This document shows, one piece after another, positions 1 through 11,510 of a stretch of DNA of 64,000 nucleotides (position 1 is the stretch's first letter; each line of letters begins with the position of its first letter). The stretch is from Collybiopsis luxurians FD-317 M1 (taxonomy: Eukaryota; Basidiomycota; Agaricomycetes; Agaricales; Omphalotaceae), in NCBI GenBank assembly GCA_000827265.1, contig KN834811.1, positions 124,001 through 188,000 of the forward strand, written 5' to 3'. The translations under genes and the position numbers were made by a program. The notes under the pieces were generated by a model that was given only the letters and a program-made list of their open reading frames with translations, searched no databases and was not told where the DNA came from.

Positions 1-74
1 CGAGCGTCACTGGCACCCATTGATGAAGGTAGTACTATTTCCGGACCACTTCCAGCAAGAAGAGGCCTGAAAGA

Positions 75-440
75 GGAGGCTTGAAATAAGGATCGACACC
101 GTAACCGTATAGTACAGTAACACAGTTACGGCTGTACGGGTACCCGTAACCGTACCGAAAAGGTGTCAGCAACAGTTCTCCACGACCGTATTTATACGGG
201 TACCCTGTACAGAAGGAATTGGGCCATAGCTGGGGTACTAGCACGGCCCAAAATAATCAAACGATGATTTTTACATTATTGACACCCACTGGAGCCCAGC
301 AGCTATGGCTTTGGCATGCCGTATATGCAAAGTATACAGGTATACAGGTGTCGACAGCTGTTCCGTATGCCGTCCCGCAACAGGCAACTTCTTCCAAAAA
401 TACGGTCCGTAACCATATACGGTTACGTGGCGATCCCTAG
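75..440. repeat. GTAACCGTA-type short repeats, direct and inverted
   Basis: The motif CCGTAACCGTA and its reverse complement TACGGTTACG recur several times here, for example near 97, 144, 181 and 403. The block near 404-425 is close to a perfect palindrome. The small reading frames crossing it have no recognisable domain, so I treat it as repeat-derived DNA, possibly an old transposon end. Confidence 0.4.
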
Positions 441-596
441 CTTGAAATGGGTTCTTCGCAGTGGAAATTGGTGTAGACTGGACACCAGATTTCGAGGATG
501 ACTGGAAATCTTGTCCAACTTTCGTTATGTGATCTTAAATTTGATGGCGTAATCAAGAATCGCGCTTGATGTAGTTATGTTACTTATGGTGACCTG

Positions 597-636
597 ATAT
601 CAGAAGATGCCTTTTCGTAAATGCATCTTCTGATAT
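597..636. repeat. Perfect 14-bp inverted repeat (hairpin)
   Basis: ATATCAGAAGATGC at 597-610 is exactly inverted at 623-636 with a 12-base loop. It lies upstream of the first DUF6533 gene, in DNA without coding signal. It could be a tiny foldback element or a structured RNA or terminator; nothing in the sequence decides between these. Confidence 0.6.
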
Positions 637-881
637 AAGTCTACCGTAATTGGAAAAATGAACCCACCCATGCCGCCGGACTTCACTGTCAGCAGGCAGT
701 GTACATCAAACTTGTCTGATGTATCGCTAGTCATCGATAGATATCCTCCGCTAACGCCGGGGTCCCACATGGGAATAGCCGGGATCGAACATGATATATT
801 TCAGCCGACCGTCAATAACGTTCTCTAGTAACGGCTGCCATATCCTTTCCCCGCTGCTCCGGCGCCAGCACTATCCTGCCA

Positions 882-2504
882 ATGTTGCGTAGAATGCGTG
901 CCGTTATAGTGTCCCAGTGGAATCCAGAAGATGCTCAAGTACAAATGTACGGATTGCCTAAAGGATTGGAGTCTATCTCATTGTTTGTAGGAATTGGGAG
1001 CGCTACGTCTGGGCAATACAATTCGGTATGTTCAGAGCTCATCGGACTCTCCTGCATCTCAAAGACCTTCGCAGTAATTCTTATCTACGATTGGCTCCTC
1101 ACCTTGGACCGAGAAATTGAGCTATTTTGGAAAAGAGATTGCAAAAGGCTTCCGGCAATACTCTTCTTTGTCAATCGATATCTGAGTCTTCTGGGAGCTG
1201 TCCCTACTTCCGTAATATACTTCATGTCTAAACCGATTCTTATATCTAATGTGAGTAATTTGATTGTTTGAGAGAAGCGAACTAACGTTGTCTAGCCGCA
1301 ACTAGGGTAGGTACCGATATTAACTCAGATTGGTCAATTAGTCATGCGTCGATGCTGTTCCTTTGTCAGAGGTCGACATCTAGACTTCTATCTGGACGTA
1401 TTCTTGGTGCTGATACAGCTCAACCTTTCCGGTAAGACGAGGCTATTCGACAACGTTATCTTTTGACATTTCCTTCTCTTTCTCTCAGCCCTTTTCATAC
1501 TCCGTGTAACAGCTATATACGGAGGAAGCAAACGGATCTTGATATTCCTCAGTGCTCTAGGTACAGGCGTGATTGTCAATGGAGCGGTGAGTCTTGACTT
1601 GCAATTGTTTTGTGCTCTAGTAAATAAGCTTTTTCTAGGTACAGCTATCTATAGCAGATCGGATGCCTCTCACTGAAATTAAGCCTCCATCGGTAGCGGA
1701 CGAAGTAGGTAATGTACCAATCTTTTCGTTTGCTCAGTAAGTTTTTCAGTCCTTATGACTGCCTGAGAATCTCTGACCTGAACCAATTTCTGCAGAGGAC
1801 TACGTGCGTTTCTGTGAAGTTTTGTAGCCTGAGTGACTGCTCACTACTTATAGATTTAATCTATCTTTGGGCTGGAGTATTTGTGTTCGACCTTACTGTC
1901 TTCTCTTTGACTGTTTGGAAGACTGCTTCTACCTGGAGAAACAAGTACACCCAGCGTGGAATAGTCACTATCATCATGCGGGACGGTGAGTAAACAAAGT
2001 ATCAAACTATTTCACTGAGTTTATAATGCCAAACGTGCCAAATTAAGGTCTTATGTATTTTGGTATTATTACTCTCACAACACTGGCAAATGTCCTCGTT
2101 CTTGCGGTAAGAGAAATCTCCTCCGATCCCCGGCAATAATCTGAGAACAAGACTCTAACCCACAGCTTGGATCAGTAAGATTTCCAACTCATTGACTTTG
2201 ACAATACTTATTTCTAAATTCAGGACCTGCTAAGGCCGCTGCTAACTGTTCTCACCGATATGTAAGTTCAATTTCAGACAATGTGAATCAAGTCCTGAAT
2301 ACTTTGTCTTTTCGGAACAGCCTGTCCTGCATATTGATGTCGCATATGATGTTCAACTTGCGAGAGGATAACACTAACTTCTTAGAGCTGTCGACTTTTA
2401 CACATTTATCATTTGCCCGCAGTCCCAGAGAAGGAACAGCAATGGAGGTTTTTTCACATACTCAAGTGGAATATTCTGGGAATGATAGTCACGGTGTAAA
2501 TTGA
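882..2504 (+). CDS. DUF6533-family multi-pass membrane protein, tandem copy 1
   Basis: The sequence shows the DUF6533 hallmark, an aromatic-D-W-L-L-T-L-D-R-E segment followed by a W-K-R and N-R-Y block (about 1085-1200), then several hydrophobic exons. The family is abundant in basidiomycetes and of unknown function; it is an integral membrane protein. The first exons resolve cleanly as 882-946, 991-1025 and 1075-1250 with consistent phases. Later exons include I-L-R-V-T-A-I-Y-G-G (about 1487-1587), F-V-F-D-L-T-V-F (about 1870-1985) and the last exon I-L-M-S-H-M-M-F-N-L-R near 2330, ending at TGA 2502-2504. The junction around 1251-1345 is uncertain: the 11-nt exon that fits copy 3 breaks frame here, while skipping it restores frame. 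Start choice: ATG 882, with a second in-frame ATG shortly after. It belongs to a tandem array with copies at 4131 and 7762. Confidence 0.75.
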
Positions 2505-4130
2505 CCTAAAGTTGAGAGAGAGACCAGAAAACGGTTTTTCATATCTCAGTATTCCTATCACTGTCTATAATTTTCATCTTACGCTGCGCAGTTCGGCAGC
2601 TAGTAGTCCTAACTATCAAACGGCATGACCTATCTCTTTTAAATCAACAATTTCCATCACTCACAACCTTTCCGTTCTGATCTAGGATATGGAGCATTTA
2701 TATGTAAAGGACTGGAAGCAGCGAGTGTACGTAAAATAGCAAAGGAAGCTGTTTCTCAGCAATTTGTCGCTGTCTGATACTCGAAGTTAGAACTGAATTA
2801 CTTAACTACACCCGGGAAGTGAGATCGCTGGATTGTGCAAAACTCAAAAGATTCAATCATCGAAAAACCATAACGGGGCAATGCGTCTTTGCGACACTCC
2901 AACGCGGGCCCATACCATCGATACAGAACTTACGAAAGGACTAGGTTGATTATTCGTTCCAAATCTCCTAAGTTTTATATACTAAATCGAGAATGGGGTA
3001 ATCAGTGGAATTAACCGAGTGCGAAGCCTTCGTTTTGCAGAGGAATATATACTCAGGCTACTGTACCAATTTAGTAACTATCTAACGGAGTCAATTAACA
3101 GTGTACTATATGCTGGCAGTCGATCCCTACAAAACTACAGTAAGGTATACTAAAAGTGGCGCAGAAGTTGTCCGGAGTTATGATCCCGCGGTGCCCTGGG
3201 TTTCTTGTTTCCACCACCATTATCCGTTCGTCCTGGTCAGTAAAGATGCATGAAACACTTCAAATAGTATTTGATACATCTAATCTGCTCTGTTATCGAA
3301 CGAAATTGCCCTTTCCTCGGCAATGATCCATGCCAAGTTAATTTCTGAAATGCCGTGTAATAGAACGTCCTTTGTGCCGCACAAAGTGGCCAAGCATCGT
3401 GCTTTAAAAGTTCATCACTTGTCTAAGTGGGGGTGAATCCTTATTCAATTGTCTCGACCGACCTCCACATTAACTTGGAATTTGTTCGTACAGAGCTCAG
3501 AAATGAGGTAAGAAGGGGAGCCAGTTGCAATTAGACTGCTTCAGATAAGAGGTCCGAAGATACCCCCGTGTCGCTCGACAACTTATTACCTTGAACTGTT
3601 CTTAATGCGGGACCCGGCTGCGCAATATCCAATATCTATCGCTCAACTCTTAGGTTGCACTGCCGAATACTCAGACATATCATTTACGAATAACCGCTCC
3701 TTTTATTGACTCCACAAGTCTTTCTTTTCCATCCCTACCAGATAAAAACGGTATCCAAGGTGTCTTGATCCTGATATTCCAGCTCTGTCCAACAGGTAAG
3801 CCGTCCGACGTCAGTCAAAATCCCAATACCAGTTCTCGTAATGCCACCAAATTAGTAAACTGAGAGGACAAACAAAATGAAAAGTTACTCTTTATGGAAG
3901 CTTCTTGACTCTAATTGGAAAAATAGATCCGCCCATGCCACAGCACTTTGCCGTCGGTTGGCAGTGTACATCGCTGGTCATCGATAGACAGATACACCGC
4001 TAATACCGGGGTCCCACAGGGGAATATCCGGGATTGAACATGATATATTGCAGCAGACTAACAGTAGTTATCTCCAGTAACGGCCTTCTCATTCTTTCCC
4101 CGCTACTCCCGCGCCAGCACAATCCTGCAA
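2505..4130. other. Intergenic spacer; its 3' half belongs to the tandem repeat unit
   Basis: No gene is recognisable. From about 3150 onward the sequence matches 6785-7760 (for example shared stretches at 3640-3780 and 7270-7410). The duplication unit therefore carries about 1 kb of DNA upstream of each DUF6533 copy, including a conserved GGTCCCACATGGGAAT-like patch and a TGATATATT patch shortly before each start. These could be promoter elements, which is inference. Confidence 0.55.
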
Positions 4131-5780
4131 ATGTCGCGTAATACACGTGCTGTTATAGTGTCCCAGTGGAACCCAGAAGATGCACAAGTGCAAATGTATG
4201 GATTGCTTAAAAGCTTGGGGTTTATCTCATTGTTTGTAGGAACTGGGAGCGCTACGTCTGGATCATACAAGTTGGTATGTCCAGAGCTCAAAGAACCCTC
4301 TTGCATCTCAAAGACATCCACAGTAATTCTGATCTACGATTGGCTCATAACTTTGGACAGAGAAGTTGAGCTATTTTGGAAAAGAGATTGCAAGAGGCTT
4401 CCGGCAATACTCTTCTTTATAAATCGATATCTGAGTCTTCTGGGAGCTATCCCTACTTCTATACTTTACTTCTGGCCTGGACCGGTTGTTGTACATAATG
4501 TGAGTCATTTGATTGTTTAAGGGCAGCGATTCAATTAAAGTTGTATAGCCGCAACTAGGGTAAGTAGCATCATCAACTCAGACTGGTCAATTAGTCATGC
4601 ATGGACACCGTTCCTCTGTCAGAGGTAGATATCTAGACCTTTATCTAGATATATTCTTGGTGCTATTACAGATCAATCTGACCGGTAAGATGCGGCTATT
4701 TTAAACACAATGACTTTCGACGTTGCTTTCTTTTTCTCTCAGCCCTCTTTATCTTGCGTGTAACAGCTATATACGGGGGAAGTAGATGGATCAAGATATT
4801 CCTCAGTGCTTTGGGTGTAGGCATGATTGTGAATGGAGTGGTAGGTAACTTGCAACGGCTTAGTGCCCCAGTAAATAAGCTTTCTCCAGGTACAACTAGC
4901 TCTAGCAGATCGGATGCCTCTCACTGAAATTAAGCCACAGTTGGTAGCAGATCAAATAGGCAATGTACCAGTCTTTTCACTGGCTCAGTATGTTTTTCAG
5001 TCTTCATGACTATCTGAAATCCCTAACTCGAAATGATTTTTGCAGAGGACTGCGTGCGTTTAACGGCCCGTGATGCTCTGTAAATGAGTGACTGCTCACT
5101 ACCTATAGATTTTGTCTACGTCTGGGCGGGAGTATTTGTTTTCGACCTTACTGTCTTCGCTTTGACTGTTTGCAAAACAGCTTCCACTTTGAGAAACACC
5201 TACACCCAACGTGGAATAGTCACTACCATCATGCGGGACGGTAAGTGAACAAAATATTGATTACTTCATTGATTTTGCAATGCTCAATTGCGCCAAATCG
5301 AAGGTCTTATGTATTTTGGAATCATTACTCTCACATCATTGGCAAATGTCCTTGTTCTTGCGGTAAGCAAATGTTCTCCAATCCTCGGCGGTAATCTGAA
5401 GTTTTTCTAAACCACAGCTTGCATCAGTAAGATTCTCAGCTCCTTGAGTTCAATCATTCACCACTTATTTCGTAAATTCAGGACCTGCTGAGAGGGTTGT
5501 TAACTATTCTGACCGATATGTGAGTTCAATCTGGTACTTGAACAATATAAAACAATTCTTGAGCATTTTATCTTTTCTGGGCAGCTTGTCCTGCATATTG
5601 ATGTCGCATATGATGTTCAACTTGCGAGAAGATGACTTTGACATAGAAGTTGCGACAACGACACATTTATCATTTGTTTCCAGTCCTTTAGAAGGGACAA
5701 CATTGGACATTTCTTCACATATTCTAACGGAGCCTTTTGGAAACAATACTGTAAATAATCCCAAATTCGGCGGGGGCTAA
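4131..5780 (+). CDS. DUF6533-family multi-pass membrane protein, tandem copy 2
   Basis: Close paralogue of the genes at 882 and 7762. The exons 4131-4195, 4240-4274 and 4324-4499 have exactly the lengths of copy 1 (65, 35 and 176 nt). The second exon encodes an N-W-E-R-Y-type segment and the third carries D-W-L-I-T-L-D-R-E-V-E-L-F-W. Downstream exons encode I-L-R-V-T-A-I-Y-G-G (about 4741-4840), F-V-F-D-L-T-V-F (about 5120-5240) and the terminal I-L-M-S-H-M-M-F-N-L-R exon (about 5585-5780). An apparent stop near 5070 falls inside an intron if an 8-nt microexon (AGGACTGC) is used, as the inverted fourth copy supports. As in copy 1, the exon 3 to exon 5 junction needs transcript data. Predicted integral membrane protein; function unknown. 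Confidence 0.75.
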
Positions 5781-6517
5781 TCTATACTGAATTGATGTTG
5801 TCGATGCTTGCAATGCACTGAGTCTCTGAAGTGACCAGAAAATGATAAGCACAATTTGAAGCAGATTTGTCAACAATTGGGCAAAGTTTTGCAATTGAGC
5901 TGGCAAGGGCCGACTGCGAGCCACCTCCAAGCTGCAACATTCAGTTTGGAGCCATGGGGAGCGGGTTCATATGCTATTAGCCGGCTTATTTATGAGCCGC
6001 GGCAACAGTAAAATCTCCGCTACCTTATTTCAGTAATGTGTTCAGATACACTTCAATGAATACTTGTAATTTGACCACAATTAGTAGTTCTAACCTTTTC
6101 AGCAGTAGTTTATCTGTATATGCTTGATCTCTACATTTAGGGAACTCAGGCCCACCAGATTGTATGGACCCACATGATGACAATACCACCTGTCTTGAAA
6201 CCAATGATTTTTTCTCTCTTTTGGCTTTATGTCCAGCCCCTGTATTACAATGCACACAAATCTCAGTAAGTATCTACCCTTATGGCAAACAAAACACACA
6301 CAAATAAATTTCCCAAGAAATTCCCACACTTTTTTACTGTAAGTTTTCCATAAGTTCACTATCTTGGGTAGCAATTTACGAGAGTTTGCATGCAGTGTGT
6401 ATCAAAATATCGAATACAAATACATACAACAAGGAATCAGAGCTGCAAAATTTTCCACATGCTAAATCCCGCGAATCATGAACGGCAGATGGCCCGCCCT
6501 TATCGGACATTCGAGGA
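5781..6517. other. Spacer without recognisable gene
   Basis: Only short reading frames occur. The longest on the minus strand (6099-6374) has two C-x-x-C-like cysteines but no domain I can name. I see no repeat or RNA gene. Confidence 0.4.
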
Positions 6518-6785
6518 CAAAAGAAGAACGGCACATATATTTGCAGCTAGATTTTTGTTGCAGGATAGTTGCCTATCAACTATCAAGCCGAAGTCTCCCC
6601 AGGGAGGAGATTGTTGGGATTTTGACCTCACCGGGAGTTGAACATATCAGTGCCCAGGTAGGAGTCCTTTACGCAGGGGGCACAGTTCTTCCACTCGATC
6701 CGATGTGATGAGATACAAATGCGACTCGAGGTGGCCGGTACTAAGTATCTCATTTCCGACACTTATAATACTATAGATTTGGCAA
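6518..6785 (+). pseudogene. Torn 5' fragment of the NRPS-like adenylation gene
   Basis: About 270 bases are nearly identical to 11603-11890 of the intact-looking NRPS-like gene, covering the N-terminal adenylation region (R-I-V-A-Y-Q-L-S-S-R-S-L-P-R-E-E segment). An internal deletion of about 8 bases after the L-P-L-D-P segment breaks the frame, and homology stops near 6785, where the DUF6533 upstream repeat begins. There is no start codon in homologous context and no ATP-binding motif, so it cannot make an enzyme. Confidence 0.85.
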
Positions 6786-7761
6786 AAAGTAACGGAATTT
6801 GGGCGGAGTTATAATACCGGCGTGACCAAAATTACTTAGGGCGTGACAGTTATCGCGTTTCTTACTTCCATCATTATTATCTCTGTTATTGAATAAAACT
6901 GCCCTTTGGTTGAACGAGGCACGCGGACCTCCATGTGAACAGCGGGATAATTTCTGGAACCCGGCGTTATAGAACTTTGTTCCCTGCAAAATGGCCCTAG
7001 CATTGTGCTTCAGAAGTTCATCGCCTGTCTAAATGGCGGAGAATCCTTATTCGGTGGTCTCGACCAACCTCAACATTCACTTGAGATTAAAAAAGACGAG
7101 CCAGTTGCGATCGGACTGCTTAAGACGAGATGTCCGAGGACACCCCCGGGTCGCTCAAAGATCAAGGTAAGCATCAAAAATTTGGTTCCGCACTTCTCCG
7201 CACTACTTTTTACTTGCAGTTGATCTGAATGGGGGACCCCGCTGCACAATATCTATCTATCTACTTATCTACTCTTGGGTCGCACTGCCGAGTACTTAGA
7301 CTTATCATTTACGAAAATCCGCTCCTTTTACTCGCTCCACAAGTCGTCCTTTCTGTCTCTGCCCGATGGAAACGGAATCCAAAATGTCGTGATCCTGACG
7401 GATTCTGGTAAGCGGACCGACGTCAGTCATATATTCCAATGCCAATTCTCGTAATGCCTCCCAAATTAGTAAACTTAGTTGAGGAATTGTTCTTTATGGG
7501 GAGTTTTTTTCGAGTATGTTTTCTATAAGTTTACCGTAAATGGAAAGATAAACCCACCCATGCCGCCCGACTATACAGTCTATAGGCAGTATAGATCAAA
7601 TACAGCCATACGGCTCCGCCAATGCCGGGAATAGCCGGGATCGAGCATGATATATTGCAGCCGACTAACAGTAGTTTTCTCCAGTAACGGCTCCCACATT
7701 CTTTCCCCGCTACTCCGGCGCCAGCACTATCCGGTCAGTGTCGCGTAGTACGCGTGCCGTG
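6786..7761. repeat. Second copy of the DUF6533 upstream repeat unit
   Basis: Aligns with about 3160-4130 by many shared patches (CACTGCCGAGTACTTAGAC, GCCAATTCTCGTAATGCC and others). It begins exactly where the NRPS fragment ends, which marks one edge of the tandem duplication. No coding function seen. Confidence 0.6.
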
Positions 7762-9386
7762 ATGGTGACCCAGTGGAACCCAGAAGATGCTCAAGTACAA
7801 ATGTACGGATTGCTTGAAGGCTTTGGAGTTTATCTCATTATTCGTAGGAATTGGGAGCGCTATGTCTGGGTCATACAAGTCGGTATGTCAAGAGCTCATC
7901 AGACTCTCTTGCATCTCAAGGACGTCTGCAGTGATCCTGATCTATGATTGGCTCATCACCTTGGACCGAGAAGTCGAGCTATTCTGGAAAAGAGATCGCA
8001 AGAGACTTCCAGCAATACTCTTCTTTGTGAATCGATATCTGAGTCTTCTGGGAGCTGTCCCTACTTCCATGCTTTACTTCTGGCCTGAACCGGTTGTTAT
8101 GGATAATGTGAGTCATTTGTTTGCTTGAGGGCAATAAACTAAGCTGTCTAGCCACAACTAGGGTAAGTAGAAATAATCATCTCAGACCGGTCAGATTGGT
8201 AATGCATGGACGCTGTTCCATTGTCAGAGGTCGATATCTAGACGTCTATCTTGATATTTTCTTAGTACTATTGCAGGTCAATCTCACCGGTATGATGCAG
8301 CCATTTAAAAATGTTACCCTTTGACATCTCCCTCTCTTTCTCCCAGCCCTCTTTATACTCCGCCTGACAGCTATATATGGGGGAAATAGACGGATCAAGA
8401 TATTTCTCAGTGCTCTGGGTATAGGCATGATTGTGAATGGAGTGGTAAGTGATTTACAATTGCTTTAGACCCCAGTAAATAAGTTCTTCCCAGGTTCAGC
8501 TAGCTCTAGCGGATCGAGTACCTCTCATCGAAGTTAGGCCACTATCAGTAGCGGATCAAATAGGCAATGTACCAATCTTTTCTCTTGCTCAGTAGGCTTT
8601 TCAATCCGTATAGCTACCTAAAGATCTCTAACTCGAATTTATTTCTGCAGAGGACTGCGTGCGTTCCATGGAAAAACTTTTTAGAATGAGTGACTGCTCA
8701 CTACTTATAGATTTCGTTTACCTTTGGGCTGGAGTATTTGTTTTCGACCTCACAGTCTTCTCTTTGACTGTTTGGAAGACAGCTTCCACTTTTAGAAACG
8801 AGTACACCCAGCGCGGAATAGTCATTACTATCATGCGGGACGGTAAGTGACCAAACTATTGAATTGTTCACTGGGTTTGCAATGCTCAATCTGCCAAATC
8901 GAAGGTCTTATGTATTTTGGAATCATTACTCTCACGTCATTGGCAAATGTCCTCGTTATTGCAGTAAGAAACAATCTTCTCCTGTCCTCGGCGAAAATCT
9001 GAAGACAAGTCTGTCTAATCCACAGCTTGCATCAGTAAGATTCTCAGCTCATTGAGTTCAACTATCCATCCCTTATTTATAAAATCAGGACCTGCTAAGG
9101 GGGTTGCTAACTATTCTCACCGATATGTAAGTTCAACTTGGTACTCAGACAAAAGGAAGCAAGTCCTGAATACCTTATCTCTCTGGCAAGCCTGTCCTGC
9201 ATATTGATGTCACATATGATGTTCAACTTGCGAGAAGATAACTCTGACATAGAGTTGTTGACAACCACACATTTATCATTTGTTTGCAATCCTATAGAAT
9301 TAACGACATCGGCGATCTCTCCACATATTCCAGTGGAACCTTCTGGCAACGATAGTGTAAACAGTCCCAAGTTCGGGGATGGCTAA
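7762..9386 (+). CDS. DUF6533-family multi-pass membrane protein, tandem copy 3
   Basis: The best-resolved member of the array. Exons 7762-7802, 7848-7882 and 7932-8107 join in frame to give M-V-T-Q-W, N-W-E-R-Y-V-W and D-W-L-I-T-L-D-R-E-V-E-L-F-W. An 11-nt exon (about 8152-8162) then joins R-C-S-I-V-R-G-R-Y-L-D (about 8191-8300), I-L-R-L-T-A-I-Y-G-G (about 8346-8443), F-V-F-D-L-T-V-F (about 8711-8842) and the last I-L-M-S-H-M-M-F-N-L-R exon. The upstream ATG used by copies 1 and 2 is GTG here (7738), so the next in-frame ATG, 7762, is taken as start; the inverted fourth copy also starts at this level. The TAA stop (9384-9386) directly abuts a hAT-type MITE. Integral membrane protein of unknown function. 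Confidence 0.8.
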
Positions 9387-9908
9387 TAGCGATGTGCCGG
9401 CTGGGGTCCGGCTCAAAAGCCCAGGCTACGGCTCAGATAGCCCAGGCCAGGGCTCACTAAAATCTTCAGCCGGGCCCTCATAGACGGCCAGGGCCGAGCT
9501 CAGGCTCAGGCTCCAGCCTAAGTGGTCCAGAGAATTTCAAGCCATATCAATGAATTTTTTGTTTCTCATGAAAGATATCAATGTATTTGATATATTACTA
9601 CAAGCTTGATTACAAAAATACCAAACCTATGGAGATGAAAGCTTGAGTAGTGATGTTACCATTCAATGAGTGCCTCAATCAAAAACAACTATTTCATCAC
9701 TGTAGAACAAAAAATTCTGCATGATATAATATCACTACACTTGGATTTTAATGTTATTTTAACACACTAGCAAGCCGCCCCTGCCCAAGGCCCCGGCTGC
9801 TGGCTTACCGAAATGCTGAGTCCGCTTTGAGCCGGCATAGGGTTGGTGCCCGACCAGGGCTCGGCTTACCCAGCTCAATGGCTTTGAGCCGGAGTTGGCA
9901 CATTACTA
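9387..9908. mobile_element. hAT-type MITE with 8-bp target duplication
   Basis: The ends are TAGCGATGTGCC on the left and, inverted, TAGTAATGTGCC on the right. ATGGCTAA flanks both sides (9379-9386 and 9909-9916), the 8-bp duplication expected of hAT transposons. The 522-bp interior has GC-rich arms full of GGCTC/GAGCC motifs and an AT-rich centre, with no transposase, so it is non-autonomous. Confidence 0.85.
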
Positions 9909-9916
9909 ATGGCTAA

Positions 9917-11450
9917 GCTATACAGCTGAACAGTTCTGTATTTCACTGTCATTGTCTATAATTCTGATCTTTTACTGCAATTTTGACAATGTGACTTCAA
10001 AAGAAAAATACCTCGAAAAAGAATGGGGGAGCGGATGAGGAAGGAGTCAAAAGATGTATTAATATGCATTTTAAGAGTAAGTTGGTATATGTTTAGGAAG
10101 GATTTCAAAGGTTCTGACCAAAATCACAAGCTGCAAGTGGAAGAGAATCGAGATCGAGCGTTTGTCTGGTCCAACCTGCCAGACTTTCTCTAAACTTTGA
10201 CAGGGGCTACAGATGTCACGCTTGCACTTCTCCGCCACTTCGAAGGGTTTCACTGGTGCTCTCTAAGAACTCTCTTGCTATTCGTTAAAGATCTGAAAAG
10301 TCAAAAAGATAAAATTTTGGTGTCTTGAGAACACTTTGACAAAATTTGGAGTCCACTGGATAAGAATTCCAAAAAACGTCCTCTAACAACATCTTTGCTT
10401 GCACTTCCGGGTCAAGAATAGTACCAAGCAAGAAGACAGAGTCAATGGGTACTATTCAATCTCATCACAGAATCACGGAGATGGTCGGAGACCATTTACT
10501 CACCCGAATAAGGGTATCCGCACACCGGATACAGTTCCGAAATACATTCTATTTCTGGAGAACATTTCGAAACACGTTCGAATGCTAACCCTTTGCTGTA
10601 GCGTGTTGAGGGAGAGTAGTACTCTACATAAAGTAGCATGTATGAGGGTAAGAACTCTTTGTAAAAATACCTACTCAAATTTAGATTACATGTTTTGATT
10701 CAAAGTTTCAAGGTTCCCGAGGGAGTTGATAGATACTATTCATCCTGACACAAAGAAGTTCGGATTTCCTGCATTATTCCGGTCCCCTTCCGCCCAACAC
10801 GGGGCGCATGGCAAGTCGTTCTCATTTTCGGCAATTGTTAATAAGTGAAGGGTAGAGTACACTGTACTATGGTCCGAATAGCATGCGTTTTACCTAGATC
10901 TGTGCGAATTTAATCAAGAGTTCAATCAACTGCATATGAGTGGATAAATTGGGGATGCATTGCGTGGATAGCATGCAGTTCACACCTAACTTAAATACTG
11001 CGCATGGTGAACGTTTCACCGCCATATCGGATAATCGAGTGCGAATACGGTTTTATCGGCAGCCATACTCGTGCCCACCCCTAGAAATTAGTTACCCATT
11101 TTGGCTGTAGTTCTCTTTTTCTCTGACATTGTAGCATTGCGTATATCATAATCAGTAGATTAAAGAGCCCTCTGTATTTGACAGCTGCCTGTGAGCACAG
11201 ATGAGGTAATATGTATCCTAATTTATTCTCTTCAGTATGCATTGTCAACTACCTAATAAGTAATATGCCGACTTGTGTGACAAACCGTGGATCGGAGTTC
11301 TAAAGAGCGAACCGAGGAACTTTGTACATGCTTTTCTTCCCAATACTTGAACCTGGAATGATCGCTTGATGCTGCCCGAAAGCCGGAAAGACTGAGCCAC
11401 ATGCAGACGGCTAGCTGCCAACGACCAAGGCATATCTGTGGCATTAATTT
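9917..11450. other. Long intergenic stretch, nothing recognised
   Basis: Only short reading frames with no family resemblance. It leads into the promoter of the NRPS-like gene. Confidence 0.4.
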
Positions 11451-11454
11451 CACA

Positions 11455-11460
11455 TATAAG
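11455..11460 (+). promoter_or_regulatory. Probable TATA element of the NRPS-like gene
   Basis: TATAAG lies 56 bases before the ATG at 11511, which itself has a good AACCATGA start context. The spacing suits a fungal TATA promoter. Confidence 0.5.
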
Positions 11461-11510
11461 AGCACTGGTTGAAATCTTACTGTGCTATAGCCTTCCAGCT
11501 CTTCATAACC

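Noticed and set aside
5070..5110. A stop codon in the R-A-F segment of DUF6533 copy 2
   Set aside because: It falls inside an intron if the 8-nt microexon AGGACTGC is used with a GTGCGT donor; the same solution fits copies 3 and 4.
6099..6374. Minus-strand frame with C-x-x-C as a zinc-finger or Gag protein
   Set aside because: The remaining His/Cys spacing does not fit a zinc knuckle and there is no neighbouring retroelement domain.
7802..7848. An extra T in DUF6533 copy 3 relative to copies 1 and 2, first read as an exon-1 frameshift
   Set aside because: The region is an intron (donor GTACGG, acceptor GTAG) in all copies. With it removed, the 35-nt exon joins in frame everywhere, and copy 4 supports the same intron.
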